Assembly (NCBI GenBank): GCA_029319145.1
Contig: CP119753.1
Coordinates: 2,294,001-2,358,000 of the forward strand
Reading direction: 5' to 3'
Length of the DNA stretch: 64,000 nucleotides
DNA from: Microbacter sp. GSS18
Lineage (GTDB): Bacteria > Actinomycetota > Actinomycetes > Actinomycetales > Microbacteriaceae
Part shown: in pieces, positions 1-9,332 of the stretch
Layout of the letters: every line of letters begins with the position of its first letter
Position numbering within the stretch: the stretch's first letter is position 1
Notes under the pieces: model-generated
Databases searched by the model: none
Told to the model about the DNA's origin: nothing
What the model saw: the letters and a program-made list of their open reading frames with translations, nothing else
Program-made: the position numbers and the translations under genes

Positions 1-288
1 GAGCTGCCGCAGCTGTTCAACGTGGTCACGGGGTCGATGTCCCTCGTGGGTCCGCGACCGCCGCTTCCGCGTGAAGTGGCCAAGTACGCGGACCACGTCC
101 ACCGGCGGTTCATGGTCAAGCCGGGGATCACGGGCCTGTGGCAGGTGTCCGGGCGCTCGAGCCTGTCGTGGGAGGAGTCGGTGCGCCTCGATCTGTCGTA
201 CGTCGAGAACTGGACGCTCGTCGGCGATCTGGTGATCCTCTTCCGGACCGCGCGCGCAGCGTTGCGCCCGGGCGGAACCGCCGCGTGA
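1..288 (+). CDS. Sugar-phosphate transferase, C-terminal part (5' end outside window)
   Basis: This is the C-terminal 95 residues of a bacterial sugar transferase (PF02397-type polyprenyl-phosphate glycosyl-1-phosphate transferase). These membrane-associated enzymes move a sugar-1-phosphate onto undecaprenyl phosphate to start exopolysaccharide or O-unit synthesis. The open frame runs from base 1 with no start, so the N-terminus and membrane segments lie upstream of the window. Visible family motifs are ELPQLFNV, the SLVGPRPPLP block, and KPGITGLWQVSGRS followed by a D-L-Y-V stretch. The stop codon overlaps the GTG start of the next glycosyltransferase (GTGA), which implies translational coupling in an exopolysaccharide operon. 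Family assignment is firm; the sugar specificity cannot be read. Confidence 0.93.
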   Translation, partial: ELPQLFNVVTGSMSLVGPRPPLPREVAKYADHVHRRFMVKPGITGLWQVSGRSSLSWEESVRLDLSYVENWTLVGDLVILFRTARAALRPGGTAA

Positions 289-1451
289 CCGGCCTCATCG
301 TCACCGAGTGGATCGAGCCCGCCGGCGGAGCCGAGCGCGTGCTGGACCGCCTGGCGATGCTCTTCCCGAACGCGGACATGCTGGCGCTGTGGAACGACGC
401 GCCGGGGCGGTACCCCGATCGCATCGTGCGCGAGACGTGGCTGGCACGCACGCCGCTGCGACGCCGGAAGGCGCTCGCGCTTCCCGTGATGCCGATCACG
501 TGGCGCATCCCCCGCCGGCGCGGCCACGACTGGACCCTGGTCAGTTCGCATGCCTTCGCCCACCATGTCCGCGCCGAGGCCGGCGCACCCAAGCTCGTCT
601 ACGCGCACACGCCGGCCCGGTATCTGTGGGCTCCCGAGCTCGACGCCCGCGGCGACAACCTGGCCGCTCGCGTCGCGGGGCCGCCGCTGCGCGCGATCGA
701 CCGCCGCGCGGCGGCGGGCGCCACCGCGCTGGCCGCGAACAGCCGGTTCGTCGCCGAGCGCATCGCCCGATCCTGGGACCGCGAGGCGACCGTCGTGCAC
801 CCGCCGGTGGATGTCGCCGCGATCCGGTCAGGCGCTTGGCGCGGCGACCTCACCGACAGCGACCGGCGGGTGCTCGACGCGCTCCCGGCGGACTTCGTGC
901 TCGGGGTGTCGCGCTTCATCCCCTACAAGCGGATGGACGAGGTCATCGCCGTGGGCGAGGCGCTGGACCGTCCGGTCGTGATCGCCGGCTCCGGGCCGCT
1001 CGAGGCCGAGCTGCGCGCCGCGGCGGACGCGGCATCCGTTCCCGTTCAGGTGCTCGTCGCACCCAGCGACGCGCTCGTGCGGGCGCTCATGGAGCGGGCG
1101 TCGCTGTTCGTCTTCCCGCCCGTCGAGGACTTCGGGATCGTCGCCGTCGAGGCGATGGCGGCCGGGACGCCCGTCATGGCGAATCGGCGCGGAGGGGCGG
1201 AGGAGTCCGTGGTCGACGGGGTCAGCGGGGCTCTGTTCGACCCTCGCTCCGCCGCCGAGACGACCGCCGCCGCAGACGTGTGCGCGGGCATTCCCCGCGA
1301 CCGGGTCAGCACGCACGCGATGCGGTTCGACGCCGAGGCCTTCGACAGCGATCTGCTCGCGTGGCTCTCCCCCTACGTGCCGGACGCGGCGTCCGGGTCA
1401 GACCAGCGCTTCCAGACCGGCATGCGTGCCGACGAAGGATCGGATGCGTGA
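285..1451 (+). CDS. GT4-family glycosyltransferase
   Basis: Predicted cytoplasmic GT-B glycosyltransferase of family 4 (388 aa), likely adding a sugar to a lipid-linked exopolysaccharide intermediate. The start is the GTG that overlaps the previous stop by four bases; the frame is open further upstream, but that part is out of frame with the sugar transferase. The N-terminal acceptor half (about 1-205) begins VTGLIVTEWIEPAGGAE. The C-terminal nucleotide-sugar half has LGVSRFIPYKRMDEVI, the IAGSGPLE strand and the family-4 signature FPPVEDFGIVAVEAMAAGTP with its two acidic residues. It is clearly paralogous to the convergent gene at 1398-2507, and the two coding regions overlap tail to tail by 54 bases. 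Donor and acceptor are unknown. Confidence 0.9.
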   Translation: MTGLIVTEWIEPAGGAERVLDRLAMLFPNADMLALWNDAPGRYPDRIVRETWLARTPLRRRKALALPVMPITWRIPRRRGHDWTLVSSHAFAHHVRAEAGAPKLVYAHTPARYLWAPELDARGDNLAARVAGPPLRAIDRRAAAGATALAANSRFVAERIARSWDREATVVHPPVDVAAIRSGAWRGDLTDSDRRVLDALPADFVLGVSRFIPYKRMDEVIAVGEALDRPVVIAGSGPLEAELRAAADAASVPVQVLVAPSDALVRALMERASLFVFPPVEDFGIVAVEAMAAGTPVMANRRGGAEESVVDGVSGALFDPRSAAETTAAADVCAGIPRDRVSTHAMRFDAEAFDSDLLAWLSPYVPDAASGSDQRFQTGMRADEGSDA

Positions 1452-2507
1452 GGTGAACACGCTCGTGTCGAAGTCCGCGGCGCGCGCGATGCAGTCCTGC
1501 GGGCGCGCCTCGAGCGCACGGGCCACGGCATCGCGCAGCTCGCCGCGCTTCCACGTCGCCACGTGCGCGCCCGTCACGCCCTCGATGACCGACTCGGACG
1601 CCCCGCCGACGGCGTTGGCGATGACCGGCGTCCCCGAGGCCATGGCCTCGACGGGCACGATCCCGAAGTCCTCGACGGGCGCGAACACGAGGGCGGACGC
1701 GCGCCGGTAGATCGCCCGCAGCAGCGCGTAGGACGGCTGGTGGACGAGCACGACGGGAATGCCCGCCCGCGCGCCGATCTCGCGGAGGTGGCGCTCCTCG
1801 GGCCCGGCCCCGGCGAGCACGACCGGCATCCCCGAGGCGAGGCCCGCTTCGATCACGGCGTCGAGGCGCTTGTAGGGCACGAAACGGCTGACGCCGAGCA
1901 GGAATTCGCTCGGGAGGGCATCGAGCGCCCGCTGCTCCTGGTCGGTGAGATCCAGCGGTGCGGCGAAGGCTCCGACGTCGACCGGCGGGTAGATGACCTC
2001 GGCCTCGCGATCCCACTTCTCGGCGATGCGCGCCGCGATGTAGCGGCTGTTCGCGGCGATCGCGGTGGCCTCGCCGGCGCGACGGCGGTCGATGGGCTTG
2101 AGCGCCGCCGACATCGCACGCGCCGCGAGGCTGTCGCCGCGCTGATCGAGTTCGGGAACCCACACGTAGCGGGCCGGGGTGTGCGCGTACACGAGCTTGG
2201 GGACATCGCGCGCGGGGCCGCCGAATCGGACGTGATGTGCGAACACATGGCTGCTCGCGAGGATCCAGTCCGCGTCCCGCTCCGGCAGCGAGCGCCACAC
2301 GGCGGGCATGAACGGCAGCGCGAGCGCCTTGCTCCGGCGCAACGGCGTTCGCGCCAGCACCGTCTCCTCGACGTCGGCGAAGCGCCCGCCGCTGTCGTTC
2401 CAGAGGCAGACGCGGCCGGCATCCGGGAACGTCTGGACGAGCGTCTCGAAGACGTTCTCGGATCCGCCGCTCGCCTCGAGCCACTCGTGGACGATCAGGC
2501 CGGCCAT
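1398..2507 (-). CDS. GT4-family glycosyltransferase, paralogue of the convergent neighbour
   Basis: A 369-residue GT-B glycosyltransferase. I placed the start at the ATG giving MAGLIVHEWLEASGGSE because it aligns with the start of the neighbouring paralogue; the open frame extends 47 codons further without recognisable sequence. Shared blocks with the neighbour include LARTPLRR.KALALP, SSH.FAHHVR, KLVYAHTPARY.W.PELD.RGD, LGVSRF.PYKR and PVEDFGIV.VEAMA.GTPV. The nucleotide-sugar site signature (PVEDFGIVPVEAMASGTP) is intact, so it is probably active. Its 3' end overlaps the + strand paralogue, and it is preceded by a nested inverted repeat in its leader (2590-2639). Role in exopolysaccharide assembly is inferred from context. 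Confidence 0.88.
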   Translation of the reverse strand: MAGLIVHEWLEASGGSENVFETLVQTFPDAGRVCLWNDSGGRFADVEETVLARTPLRRSKALALPFMPAVWRSLPERDADWILASSHVFAHHVRFGGPARDVPKLVYAHTPARYVWVPELDQRGDSLAARAMSAALKPIDRRRAGEATAIAANSRYIAARIAEKWDREAEVIYPPVDVGAFAAPLDLTDQEQRALDALPSEFLLGVSRFVPYKRLDAVIEAGLASGMPVVLAGAGPEERHLREIGARAGIPVVLVHQPSYALLRAIYRRASALVFAPVEDFGIVPVEAMASGTPVIANAVGGASESVIEGVTGAHVATWKRGELRDAVARALEARPQDCIARAADFDTSVFTSRIRSFVGTHAGLEALV

Positions 2508-2589
2508 GCGGCTTCCCCCGGGGAGGAGCCTGGGCTCGGCCTGCGGTGTGCTGCGGTCATCGTTGCCCCTAAGTCGGCGGGTCGGGCAC

Positions 2590-2639
2590 CCCGCTCTGCG
2601 TTTCGGGTCGGGATCCCGAATCGCTTCCCCCAGAGCGGG
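2590..2639 (-). repeat. Nested inverted repeat in the leader of the minus-strand glycosyltransferase
   Basis: An outer 9-bp perfect inverted repeat (CCCGCTCTG at 2590-2598, CAGAGCGGG at 2631-2639) encloses an inner one (TTCGGG at 2602-2607, CCCGAA at 2615-2620) around a GGGATCCC core. It lies in the 177-bp spacer between the DUF4012 gene and the glycosyltransferase. No T-run follows on either strand, so it may be a leader hairpin or operator rather than a terminator. Confidence 0.45.
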
Positions 2640-2684
2640 TCCCCCCATCCTAGAGGGATCGCCCTGCCGCGACGCAAGCCCCGG

Positions 2685-4529
2685 TCAGCCAGCGGATTCG
2701 CCCGTCAGTTCGCCGCACGCGCCGTCGATCGCGACGGGAGTGTCGGTCACGGTGGGCGTCCACCGCACCGAGAGCGGCCCCAGGTCGCCCTCGGGCAGCA
2801 CGCTCGTGTACGACACGGTCTGCGTCTCGCCGCGGTCGAGCAGGATCGACACGCTCTCGGCGTCGCGGCCTTCTTCGACTCCCGTCCGCGCGAGCGCGGG
2901 GGCGTCGCCGCCCACCGGATCCACCCGATCCACCGACGAGCCCGGCGGGGCGACGTAGACGATGTCGAGGAGCATGCTCGTCTTGGCTCCGCCGTAGGTG
3001 GGCGTGCGGCGCGAGAGGATGTGGAAGGTCAGATCGTCGCGGTCGACGCTGTTGGTCATCGTCACCGAGGTCGTGACCGAGCGCGCCTCGACGTCGCACG
3101 TGACCGAGACCGAGGCGTCGAGGTAGTACTCCATCTTGCCGACGCCGGAGTCGTTGATGAAGATCCCCACCTCGGTCGCCGCGGTGTTGTCGGTCGCGAG
3201 CTCGCCGGTGATCCCGAGCTGTGCGGCCGCCGCCTCCTCCTCCTCGCGCGGGAACCACGCGTACACCCGCTGCTCGTCGGCCGACTTCTGCAGCGCCTCG
3301 ATCATGCGCAGCGGGTCCCACTTGCCGACCACGAGCTTGTTGAACACCGCGGCCGACGCGGACGCGAAGAACGCGTCGGCGGGCTCTTGCGAACCGGGAT
3401 AGCGCAGGTACGTCTCGCTGAGGAGCTCCTGGACGACGTTGTCGGCGTTCAGCTTGATGCCGTCGACCTTGACGCCCCCGGTGACCTCGAGCATGTGCGA
3501 CAGGGCGACCGGGTCCAGCGAGAACACGCCGTCCACCTGCACGCCCGTCTCGGCGAGGATCCCCTGGAACATCTTGGCCGAAGTCGGGAAGTTGGGCGTC
3601 TTGGTGTAGTTCTGCACGAACCGCGCCCACTCGTCGTCGTACAGCGCCATCGTCTCGGCGGGAAGATCGACGAACTGCCGGTTGTACAGCGCCCACTCGT
3701 TGAAGGTCGTCGAGCTGGACTGCTCGCCCATCGTCACGCGGCCCTTGTCGACGTTGATGAGCATCGACGCCGCGGGGTTGCCGCCCGTCGCCCGGATCTC
3801 GGCGTTGTTCTGGAACATCACGAAGTACGTGCGCGAGCCGTCGTCGCCGAGGATGTCGAGGGCCGTCGGCAGCACCCCGGTCGCCGTGTGGACCAGCGGA
3901 GCCGTCTCGTCGATGACGTCGACGACCTCGCCGACCGCGTCGTCGACGATCGGCAGCAGCGAGCTGCGGTCGATGCCCGCCACCTGGTTGCGTGCCTGTG
4001 CGAAGGCCGCGTCGATGCCCGGCAGGACGTCGACGACCGCCTTGAACGGCTCGAGGTTGAACCCGCCGTCCGAGAAGCGGATCTTGGTCTGGTCGACCGC
4101 GCCGAGGATCTCGAAGCTGGCCGGCAGGGCGTCACGGACCAGGATGTGCGCCGCGATGGTCGCATCGCGCACCGCCGCGACGTTCGGCCCGACTCCGGGG
4201 ATCCAGCTCGCGAACTCCCACAGCGGGCCGTTCACCGTGTCGTCGGCGCTCGACGTGTGGGCGAGGATGCTCTCGGCTGCCGCGTCGAACTGCTCGGTGT
4301 CGCCCTCGCGCACGAGCGCGGGCACGCTGCTGAGCTCGGACTGCGCCGCCTCGAGGTCGTCGCGCACCTCGAGCGCCTGGCCCGCCAGCGCGACTCCCCC
4401 GATGCCGAGCGCCGCGAGCACCACGACGAAGCCGCCGATGATGCCGACGACCCACGGCCAGCGGCGACGCCGGCGGCGTACGGGGCGCTCTGCGTCGGGC
4501 GCGGCGAGATCGTCGAAAGTGTCGGGCAC
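2685..4529 (-). CDS. DUF4012 domain membrane protein
   Basis: A 614-residue envelope protein with a short basic cytoplasmic tail (RRRRRR near residues 18-23), one membrane segment (about 26-50, WVVGIIGGFVVVLAALGIGG) and a large extracytoplasmic domain. DUF4012 hallmarks are visible: WIPGVGPNVAAVRDA, the YFVMFQNNAEIRATGGNPA block with the N-x-E-x-R-x-T-G-G core, and the C-terminal beta-rich region. The start is a GTG. Members of this family sit in actinobacterial polysaccharide loci, as here beside glycosyltransferases. Some are related to LytR-CpsA-Psr proteins by context, but no LCP catalytic arginine cluster is seen. Molecular function is unknown; a role in attaching or exporting cell-wall glycopolymer is inferred only from neighbours. 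Confidence 0.88.
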   Translation of the reverse strand: MPDTFDDLAAPDAERPVRRRRRRWPWVVGIIGGFVVVLAALGIGGVALAGQALEVRDDLEAAQSELSSVPALVREGDTEQFDAAAESILAHTSSADDTVNGPLWEFASWIPGVGPNVAAVRDATIAAHILVRDALPASFEILGAVDQTKIRFSDGGFNLEPFKAVVDVLPGIDAAFAQARNQVAGIDRSSLLPIVDDAVGEVVDVIDETAPLVHTATGVLPTALDILGDDGSRTYFVMFQNNAEIRATGGNPAASMLINVDKGRVTMGEQSSSTTFNEWALYNRQFVDLPAETMALYDDEWARFVQNYTKTPNFPTSAKMFQGILAETGVQVDGVFSLDPVALSHMLEVTGGVKVDGIKLNADNVVQELLSETYLRYPGSQEPADAFFASASAAVFNKLVVGKWDPLRMIEALQKSADEQRVYAWFPREEEEAAAAQLGITGELATDNTAATEVGIFINDSGVGKMEYYLDASVSVTCDVEARSVTTSVTMTNSVDRDDLTFHILSRRTPTYGGAKTSMLLDIVYVAPPGSSVDRVDPVGGDAPALARTGVEEGRDAESVSILLDRGETQTVSYTSVLPEGDLGPLSVRWTPTVTDTPVAIDGACGELTGESAG

Positions 4530-4597
4530 CCTCGCATCTTAGGCGAGCGAGCGCCCGGATTCGCCGTGAGCATCCGGGGAACCCGCCCACAGACGCC

Positions 4598-4632
4598 GAA
4601 AGGGGGCCGGACCCGAGGGTCCGACCCCCTTC
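4598..4632 (-). terminator. Rho-independent-type terminator of the str operon
   Basis: It sits 17 bases downstream of the tuf stop. Two arms of 15 bases pair over a two-base turn: AAGGGGGCCGGACCC and GGGTCCGACCCCCTT read on the + strand. The single mismatch becomes a G-U pair in the minus-strand transcript. In that direction the stem ends CCCCCTTTC, giving only a short U tail, which is usual in high-GC actinobacteria. Confidence 0.8.
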
Positions 4633-4648
4633 ACGGGGTGCGAAGTCC

Positions 4649-5842
4649 TTACTTCAGGATCTTCGTGACGGTGCCGGCACCGACGGTGCGGCCACCCTCA
4701 CGGATCGCGAAGCCGAGGCCCTCCTCCATGGCGATCGGCTGGATCAGCTCGACCGACATGTCGGTGGTGTCGCCGGGCATGACCATCTCGGTGCCCTCGG
4801 GCAGCGTGATGACGCCGGTGACGTCGGTGGTGCGGAAGTAGAACTGCGGGCGGTAGTTCGTGAAGAACGGGTTGTGGCGGCCACCCTCGTCCTTGGACAG
4901 GATGTACGCGGTGCCCTCGAAGTTGGTGTGAGGGGTGACCGAGCCGGGCTTCACGATGACCTGGCCGCGCTCGACCTCGTCACGCTTGGTGCCGCGGAGC
5001 AGCAGACCGCAGTTCTCGCCGGCCCACGCCTCGTCGAGCTGCTTGTGGAACATCTCGATACCGGTGACGGTCGTCTTCTGCGTCGGACGGAGGCCCACGA
5101 TCTCGACCTCCGAGTTGATCGCGAGGGTACCGCGCTCGGCACGGCCGGTGACGACGGTGCCACGACCGGTGATGGTGAAGACGTCCTCGACGGGCATGAG
5201 GAACGGCTTGTCCTTGTCACGCACCGGGTCCGGGATCGACTCGTCGACGGCCTCCATGAGGTCGAGGATCGACTGAACCCACTTCTCGTCGCCCTCGAGG
5301 GCCTTCAGGCCCGAGACCTGGACGACGGGAGCGTTGTCGCCGTCGAAGTCCTGGCTCGAGAGCAGCTCGCGGACCTCGAGCTCGACGAGCTCCAGGATCT
5401 CCTCGTCGTCGACCATGTCGGCCTTGTTCAGCGCGACGAGCAGGTAGGGGACGCCGACCTGCTTGGCGAGCAGCACGTGCTCGCGCGTCTGGGCCATCGG
5501 GCCGTCGGTGGCGGCGACCACGAGGATCGCGCCGTCCATCTGGGCGGCACCGGTGATCATGTTCTTGATGTAGTCGGCGTGACCGGGGGCGTCGACGTGA
5601 GCGTAGTGACGCTTCGGGGTCTCGTACTCGACGTGCGAGATGTTGATCGTGATGCCGCGCTGGCGCTCCTCGGGAGCCGAGTCGATCGACGCGAAGTCGC
5701 GCAGCACGTTGGTTGCCGACGGATACTTGTCGGCGAGCACCTTCGAGATCGCCGCGGTGAGCGTGGTCTTGCCGTGGTCGACGTGACCGATCGTTCCGAT
5801 GTTCACGTGCGGCTTGGTCCGCTCGAACTTGGCCTTAGCCAC
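4649..5842 (-). CDS. tuf: Elongation factor Tu
   Basis: EF-Tu (397 aa, full length) carries aminoacyl-tRNA to the ribosomal A site with GTP hydrolysis. Domain I has the G1 motif [16 protein letters not shown] (G2), DAPGHADY (G3, catalytic His) and NKADMVDD (G4). Domains II and III follow, ending in [14 protein letters not shown]. It starts GTG GCT AAG GCC, with a strong TGAGGAGG ribosome-binding site 5 bases upstream. It is the last gene of the str operon, 156 bases after fusA; the spacer holds a hairpin at 5962-5993 and could also carry a separate tuf promoter, though none is clear. It is the only tuf copy in the window. Confidence 0.99.
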   Translation of the reverse strand: MAKAKFERTKPHVNIGTIGHVDHGKTTLTAAISKVLADKYPSATNVLRDFASIDSAPEERQRGITINISHVEYETPKRHYAHVDAPGHADYIKNMITGAAQMDGAILVVAATDGPMAQTREHVLLAKQVGVPYLLVALNKADMVDDEEILELVELEVRELLSSQDFDGDNAPVVQVSGLKALEGDEKWVQSILDLMEAVDESIPDPVRDKDKPFLMPVEDVFTITGRGTVVTGRAERGTLAINSEVEIVGLRPTQKTTVTGIEMFHKQLDEAWAGENCGLLLRGTKRDEVERGQVIVKPGSVTPHTNFEGTAYILSKDEGGRHNPFFTNYRPQFYFRTTDVTGVITLPEGTEMVMPGDTTDMSVELIQPIAMEEGLGFAIREGGRTVGAGTVTKILK

Positions 5843-5961
5843 TGGGTCCTCCTCAGGACTGTCGTGTAGAAGCTCCGGGCGCTGGTTTGCGACCGGTTCT
5901 CTACGGGGATTCCTCCACCTTAGTGGAGAGGTTCTGGTGGTTCTTCTTATGCAGTTGTGAC

Positions 5962-5993
5962 CGGATGCCGGGACGCGCGCGCCCCGGCATCCG
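5962..5993 (-). repeat. Hairpin in the fusA-tuf spacer
   Basis: An 11-bp perfect inverted repeat (CGGATGCCGGG / CCCGGCATCCG) with a 10-base GC loop begins 5 bases after the fusA stop. No T-run follows in the transcribed direction. It could be a partial terminator, an mRNA processing site or a 3' stabiliser that sets the ratio of fusA to tuf message. Confidence 0.55.
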
Positions 5994-5998
5994 AAGCG

Positions 5999-8113
5999 TT
6001 ACTCGCCCTTGTTCTTCTGGACGATCTCGTCGGCGACGGCCTTGGGGACCTCGGCGTAGCTGTCGAACTCCATCGAGTAGACGGCACGGCCCGAGGTCTT
6101 CGAGCGCAGGTCGCCGATGTAGCCGAACATCTCGGACAGCGGCACGTTCGCACGCACCACCTTGACGCCGGCGGCGTCCTCCATCGACTGGATCTGGCCA
6201 CGGCGGCTGTTCAGGTCGCCGATGACATCGCCCATGTACTCCTCGGGAGTACGGACCTCGACGGCCATGAGCGGCTCGAGGATGACCGGGCTCGCCTTGC
6301 GAGCGGCCTCCTTGAAGCCCATGGAGCCGGCGATCTTGAACGCCATCTCGGACGAGTCGACGTCGTGCGACGCACCGTCGGTGAGGGTCGCCTTGACGCC
6401 CACCATCGGGTAGCCGGCGAGGATGCCGACCTGCATGGCGTCCTGGAAGCCCGCGTCGACCGAGGGGATGTACTCGCGCGGAACGCGGCCACCGGTGACC
6501 TCGTTGCCGAACTCGTAGATCTTGTCGCCCTCGACCTCCATGGGCTCCAGACGGAACTGGATCTTCGCGAACTGACCCGAGCCGCCCGTCTGCTTCTTGT
6601 GGGTGTAGTCGTGACGCTCGACGGTCTTGCGGATCGTCTCGCGGTAGGCCACCTGGGGCTTGCCGACGTTCGCCTCGACCTTGAACTCGCGCTTCATGCG
6701 GTCCACGAGGATGTCGAGGTGCAGCTCGCCCATGCCCTTGATGACCGTCTGGCCGGTCTCGGCGTTGAGCTCGACGCGGAACGTCGGGTCCTCTTCGGCG
6801 AGCTTCTGGATGGCCAGCGACAGCTTCTCCTGGTCGGCCTTGGTCTTCGGCTCGATGGCGACCTCGATGACCGGCTCGGGGAACGTCATCGACTCGAGGA
6901 CGACCTGCTCCGAGGCGTCGCACAGGGTGTCGCCGGTCGTGGTGTCCTTCAGGCCGATGACGGCGTAGATGTGCCCCGCCGTGACCGACTCGACCGGGTT
7001 CTCCTTGTTGGCGTGCATCTGGAAGATCTTGCCGATGCGCTCCTTGCGGCCCTTCGTGGAGTTCACGACGGCCGAGCCGGAGTCGAGGTGACCCGAGTAC
7101 ACGCGGATGTAGGTCAGGCGACCGAAGAACGGGTGCGAGACGACCTTGAACGCGAGCGCCGCGAACGGCTCGTCGCGGTCGGCGTGACGCTCGATGATCT
7201 TCTCTTCGTCCTTGGGGTCGTGCGCCTCGATCGAGGGCACGTCCAGGGGCGAGGGGAGGAAGTCCACGACGGCGTCGAGCATGGGCTGCACACCGCGGTT
7301 CTTGAACGCCGAGCCGCAGAGCACCGGGTACGCCTCGCCGGCGATGGTGAGCTTGCGGATCGCGCCCTTGATCTCCTCGGGGGTGAGTCCCTCGCCGCCG
7401 AAGTGCTTCTCGAGCAGGACCTCGTCGGACTCGGCGACGGCCTCGAGCAGCTTCTCGCGGTACTCGGCGACCTTGTCGACCATGTCGGCCGGGATCTCCT
7501 GGATCTCGTACTTGGCGCCCATGGTCACGTCGCCCTTGGCGTCGCCCGGCCACACCAGCGCGCGTTCGTAGATCAGGTCGATGACGCCGACGAAGTCGTT
7601 CTCGGCGCCGATCGGCAGCTGCAGCACGAGCGGGGTCGCCTTCAGGCGGCTGATGATGGTGTCGACGGTGAAGTAGAAGTCCGCGCCGAGCTTGTCCATC
7701 TTGTTGACGAAGCAGATGCGGGGGACGTTGTACTTGTCGGCCTGGCGCCACACGGTCTCGGACTGGGGCTCGACGCCCTCCTTGCCGTCGAAGACGGCGA
7801 CGGCGCCGTCGAGGACGCGGAGCGAGCGCTCCACCTCGACGGTGAAGTCGACGTGACCGGGCGTGTCGATGATGTTGACCTGGTTGTTCTCCCAGAAGCA
7901 CGTCACGGCGGCCGAGGTGATCGTGATGCCGCGCTCCTGCTCCTGCTCCATCCAGTCGGTGGTGGCAGCGCCGTCGTGCGTCTCGCCGATCTTGTGGTTG
8001 ACGCCCGTGTAGAACAGGATGCGCTCGGTCGTCGTCGTCTTGCCGGCATCGATGTGCGCCATGATGCCGATGTTGCGGACCTTGTTGAGGTCGGTGAGCA
8101 CTTCTTGTGCCAC
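5999..8113 (-). CDS. fusA: Elongation factor G
   Basis: EF-G (704 aa) is the GTPase that drives ribosomal translocation and, with RRF, ribosome recycling. The G domain shows [15 protein letters not shown] (G1), [10 protein letters not shown] (G2), DTPGHVDF (G3) and [10 protein letters not shown] (G4). Domain II follows near residue 300, and domain IV contains [22 protein letters not shown], the tip that enters the A site. The start is GTG GCA CAA, with AAGGAAG about 8 bases upstream. It is the third gene of the str operon, 80 bases after rpsG and 156 bases before tuf. Length and motifs fit the canonical housekeeping form rather than an EF-G2 or tetracycline-protection paralogue. Confidence 0.99.
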   Translation of the reverse strand: MAQEVLTDLNKVRNIGIMAHIDAGKTTTTERILFYTGVNHKIGETHDGAATTDWMEQEQERGITITSAAVTCFWENNQVNIIDTPGHVDFTVEVERSLRVLDGAVAVFDGKEGVEPQSETVWRQADKYNVPRICFVNKMDKLGADFYFTVDTIISRLKATPLVLQLPIGAENDFVGVIDLIYERALVWPGDAKGDVTMGAKYEIQEIPADMVDKVAEYREKLLEAVAESDEVLLEKHFGGEGLTPEEIKGAIRKLTIAGEAYPVLCGSAFKNRGVQPMLDAVVDFLPSPLDVPSIEAHDPKDEEKIIERHADRDEPFAALAFKVVSHPFFGRLTYIRVYSGHLDSGSAVVNSTKGRKERIGKIFQMHANKENPVESVTAGHIYAVIGLKDTTTGDTLCDASEQVVLESMTFPEPVIEVAIEPKTKADQEKLSLAIQKLAEEDPTFRVELNAETGQTVIKGMGELHLDILVDRMKREFKVEANVGKPQVAYRETIRKTVERHDYTHKKQTGGSGQFAKIQFRLEPMEVEGDKIYEFGNEVTGGRVPREYIPSVDAGFQDAMQVGILAGYPMVGVKATLTDGASHDVDSSEMAFKIAGSMGFKEAARKASPVILEPLMAVEVRTPEEYMGDVIGDLNSRRGQIQSMEDAAGVKVVRANVPLSEMFGYIGDLRSKTSGRAVYSMEFDSYAEVPKAVADEIVQKNKGE

Positions 8114-8193
8114 GGGTGTCTTCCTTACCTGGATCGGGAGGTGTTTCGGTGTCGCCGGCCGGGACGGTGGCCCCGGCCGGCGAACGGAGGCTG

Positions 8194-8664
8194 TTACCAG
8201 CGGTAGTGCGCGAAGGCGCGGTTCGACTCGGCCATCTTGTGGGTGTCCTCGCGGCGCTTGACCGCGGCACCGAGGCCGTTCGAGGCGTCGAGGATCTCGT
8301 TCTGCAGACGCTCGGTCATCGTCTTCTCACGACGACCCTTGGCGTAGCTGACGAGCCAGCGCAGCGCGAGCGTGTTCGCGCGGTGCGGCTTGACCTCGAC
8401 GGGCACCTGGTAGGTCGAACCGCCGACGCGACGGCTCTTGACCTCGAGCGTCGGGCGGACGTTGTCCAGGGCCTTCTTGAGCGTGGCGACGGCGTCCTGG
8501 CCGTTCTTCGCCTCGACGCCCTGGAGGGCGCCGTAGACGATGGCCTCGGCGATCGACTTCTTGCCGTCGACGAGGATCTTGTTGACCAGCTGGGTCACGA
8601 CGGGGGCGCCGTAGACCGGGTCGTTGACGACGGGGCGCTTCGGGGCGGGTCCCTTACGAGGCAT
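8194..8664 (-). CDS. rpsG: 30S ribosomal protein S7
   Basis: S7 (156 aa) nucleates assembly of the 3' major domain of 16S rRNA and contacts tRNA at the E site. The sequence begins [19 protein letters not shown], has the conserved [18 protein letters not shown] helix and the [14 protein letters not shown] hairpin, and ends [11 protein letters not shown]. It follows the rpsL stop by 5 bases, so translation is probably coupled. In E. coli S7 represses the str operon by binding the rpsL-rpsG junction. The junction here is too short for the same structure, so any autoregulation would have to act elsewhere, for example at the long leader before rpsL. Confidence 0.99.
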   Translation of the reverse strand: MPRKGPAPKRPVVNDPVYGAPVVTQLVNKILVDGKKSIAEAIVYGALQGVEAKNGQDAVATLKKALDNVRPTLEVKSRRVGGSTYQVPVEVKPHRANTLALRWLVSYAKGRREKTMTERLQNEILDASNGLGAAVKRREDTHKMAESNRAFAHYRW

Positions 8665-8669
8665 CTTTC

Positions 8670-9038
8670 TCAGCCCTTCTTCGCGCCGTAGCGGCTGCGA
8701 GCCTGCTTACGGTTCTTGACAGCCTGGGTGTCGAGCGCACCGCGGACGATCTTGTAGCGGACACCGGGGAGGTCCTTGACACGGCCGCCGCGGACGAGCA
8801 CGAGCGAGTGCTCCTGCAGGTTGTGGCCCTCGCCGGGGATGTACGCGGTGACCTCGGTGCCGTTGCGGAGCTTGACACGGGCGACCTTGCGCATCGCCGA
8901 GTTCGGCTTCTTCGGGGTCGTCGTGTACACGCGGGTGCAGACGCCCGCCTGCTGCGGGTTCGACTTCAGTGCGGGAGCCTTGGTCTTGGCGACCTTCGGC
9001 GACCGGCCCTTGCGAACCAACTGCTGAATGGTTGGCAC
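8670..9038 (-). CDS. rpsL: 30S ribosomal protein S12
   Basis: S12 (122 aa) controls decoding accuracy at the A site. I placed the start at the GTG of [14 protein letters not shown] because CATAGGAGA lies 4-9 bases upstream and the product then has exactly the family length; the open frame runs about 74 codons further upstream without homology. The two lysines whose mutation gives streptomycin resistance are wild type (in [12 protein letters not shown] and GRVKDLPGV), so ribosomal streptomycin sensitivity is expected. It is the first gene of the str operon, preceded by a leader of about 240 bases with several hairpins and a promoter near 9287-9316. Confidence 0.99.
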   Translation of the reverse strand: MPTIQQLVRKGRSPKVAKTKAPALKSNPQQAGVCTRVYTTTPKKPNSAMRKVARVKLRNGTEVTAYIPGEGHNLQEHSLVLVRGGRVKDLPGVRYKIVRGALDTQAVKNRKQARSRYGAKKG

Positions 9039-9084
9039 GTTCTCTCCTATGTAGTGCTGCACGGTGACAGCGTTCGTGGTCTCC

Positions 9085-9204
9085 CCCGGGCGTCGGATCT
9101 CGCGATCCGCGTGTCCCGGGCTCACGTGGACCCACCCGTGGGTCAGAATGATCCGACGCACGCTGTGCGGTGGGTATGCCGTGGGGGTGGCCTGTTCGCA
9201 GGCC
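9085..9204 (-). promoter_or_regulatory. Structured 5' leader of the str operon
   Basis: Three separate inverted repeats lie between the promoter and rpsL. At 9085-9120, CGGATC / GATCCG (loop TCGC) is enclosed by two CCCGGG blocks. At 9129-9144, GACCCAC / GTGGGTC has a two-base turn. At 9189-9204, GGCCTG / CAGGCC has a four-base loop (read on either strand). The coding-free stretch 9039-9332 holds nothing else that I recognise. A ribosomal-protein-binding leader or an attenuator is possible but unproven. Confidence 0.5.
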
Positions 9205-9286
9205 CGTCCCTGAGATGATGCGCTCGACGCTCCGCGCGGGCGTGCCGGGGCACGTCGCATGGCGCGCGCGAACGCACACCCGATCC

Positions 9287-9316
9287 ATGATACGTGAGGT
9301 GGTGCGGGACGAGCAA
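9287..9316 (-). promoter_or_regulatory. Probable sigma-70-type promoter of the str operon
   Basis: On the minus strand TTGCTC (9316-9311), an 18-base spacer and TATCAT (9292-9287) form a good housekeeping promoter. Transcription would begin near 9280, giving a leader of about 240 bases before rpsL at 9038. Confidence 0.6.
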
Positions 9317-9332
9317 ACGCCGTTGCTCGGCA

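Noticed and set aside
1563..4841. A 1092-codon open frame on the + strand across the glycosyltransferase and DUF4012 genes
   Set aside because: Composition is Arg/His/Asp-rich with no recognisable domain, and it lies antisense to two clear genes. It is a high-GC shadow frame.
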